NCBI RefSeq assembly: GCF_021538675.1
Contig: NZ_JAJUKH010000002.1
Span: forward strand, 434,001 to 498,000
Direction of reading: 5' to 3'
Length of the DNA stretch: 64,000 nt
Origin: Paenarthrobacter sp. AR 02
Lineage (GTDB): Bacteria; Actinomycetota; Actinomycetes; Actinomycetales; Micrococcaceae
A program made the translations under genes and the position numbers. Positions within the stretch are counted from its first letter, which is position 1, and every line of letters begins with the position of its first letter. Of this stretch, positions 63,983 through 64,000 are shown piece by piece. Under the pieces are notes generated by a model. That model was not told the DNA's origin and searched no databases. It saw nothing but the letters and a program-made list of their open reading frames with translations.

Positions 63983-64000
63983 TACTCAAGCCTCATGAAA

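Overview
The window is ordinary high-GC actinobacterial chromosome, most probably from the Micrococcaceae (Arthrobacter/Paenarthrobacter type). Supporting this are GC-rich coding with frequent GTG and TTG starts, mycothiol S-conjugate amidase (Mca), a WhiB regulator, RpfB, class II fructose-bisphosphatase GlpX, and many actinobacteria-restricted families (DUF4307, DUF4245, DUF3499, DUF5719, TIGR03089). I annotate 57 protein genes, one of them cut by the left edge, and one tRNA. I see no prophage, CRISPR array, rRNA or intact transposon.

Layout. 1-4.5 kb: 5' end of galT facing an aldose-epimerase gene, then an AI-2E transporter, threonine ammonia-lyase and a rhomboid protease. 4.6-10.3 kb: greA, DUF4307, mca, a small membrane protein, a hemolysin III family protein, a short-chain Z-isoprenyl diphosphate synthase and a PIN-PhoH gene, an order much like M. 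tuberculosis Rv1080c-Rv1095. 10.4-15.4 kb: variable genes (GNAT, unknown protein, lone prepilin peptidase, NUDIX, drug-efflux MFS with its TetR). 15.5-19.7 kb: fumC, carbonic anhydrase, DUF4245, glpX. 19.8-35.8 kb: envelope and growth block with a FemX-type transferase, manA, an LCP ligase, purE, purK, gtrA, TIGR03089, whiB, a giant membrane glycosyltransferase, DUF5719, a degenerate metallopeptidase, DUF3499, Trm112 and ahcY. 35.9-42 kb: L,D-transpeptidase, pentapeptide protein, RDD/SpoIIM pair and membrane proteins. 42-54.6 kb: acyl-CoA ligase, protein O-mannosyltransferase, rsmI, succinate-semialdehyde dehydrogenase, the MoxR-DUF58-transglutaminase operon and tatD. 54.6-64 kb: rpfB-rsmA-ispE, an ABC-F ATPase, a VOC protein, TetR, tRNA-Gln, glmU and prs.

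How the genes fit together. A strong theme is precursor supply and remodelling of the cell envelope: glmU (UDP-GlcNAc), manA and the mannosyltransferase (mannose donors and protein mannosylation), FemX (peptidoglycan cross-bridge), LCP ligase (polymer attachment), L,D-transpeptidase, RpfB (peptidoglycan cleavage), Z-prenyl synthase and ispE (lipid carriers). Central metabolism appears as fumC, glpX, carbonic anhydrase, purE/purK, prs, ahcY and ilvA.

The most notable signals are regulatory rather than a new gene system. About sixteen genes carry a TANNNT-like -10 hexamer 6-8 bases before an RTG start codon, which predicts leaderless transcripts. The rpfB leader has an attenuator-like terminator. 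Several promoters carry palindromic operators (trhA, the TetR/MFS pair, whiB). Two membrane-protein genes use homopolymeric G tracts as Shine-Dalgarno sequences. A cluster of roughly 22-bp repeats beside the acyl-CoA ligase gene looks like a transposon end. I did not find a convincing undescribed multi-gene system.
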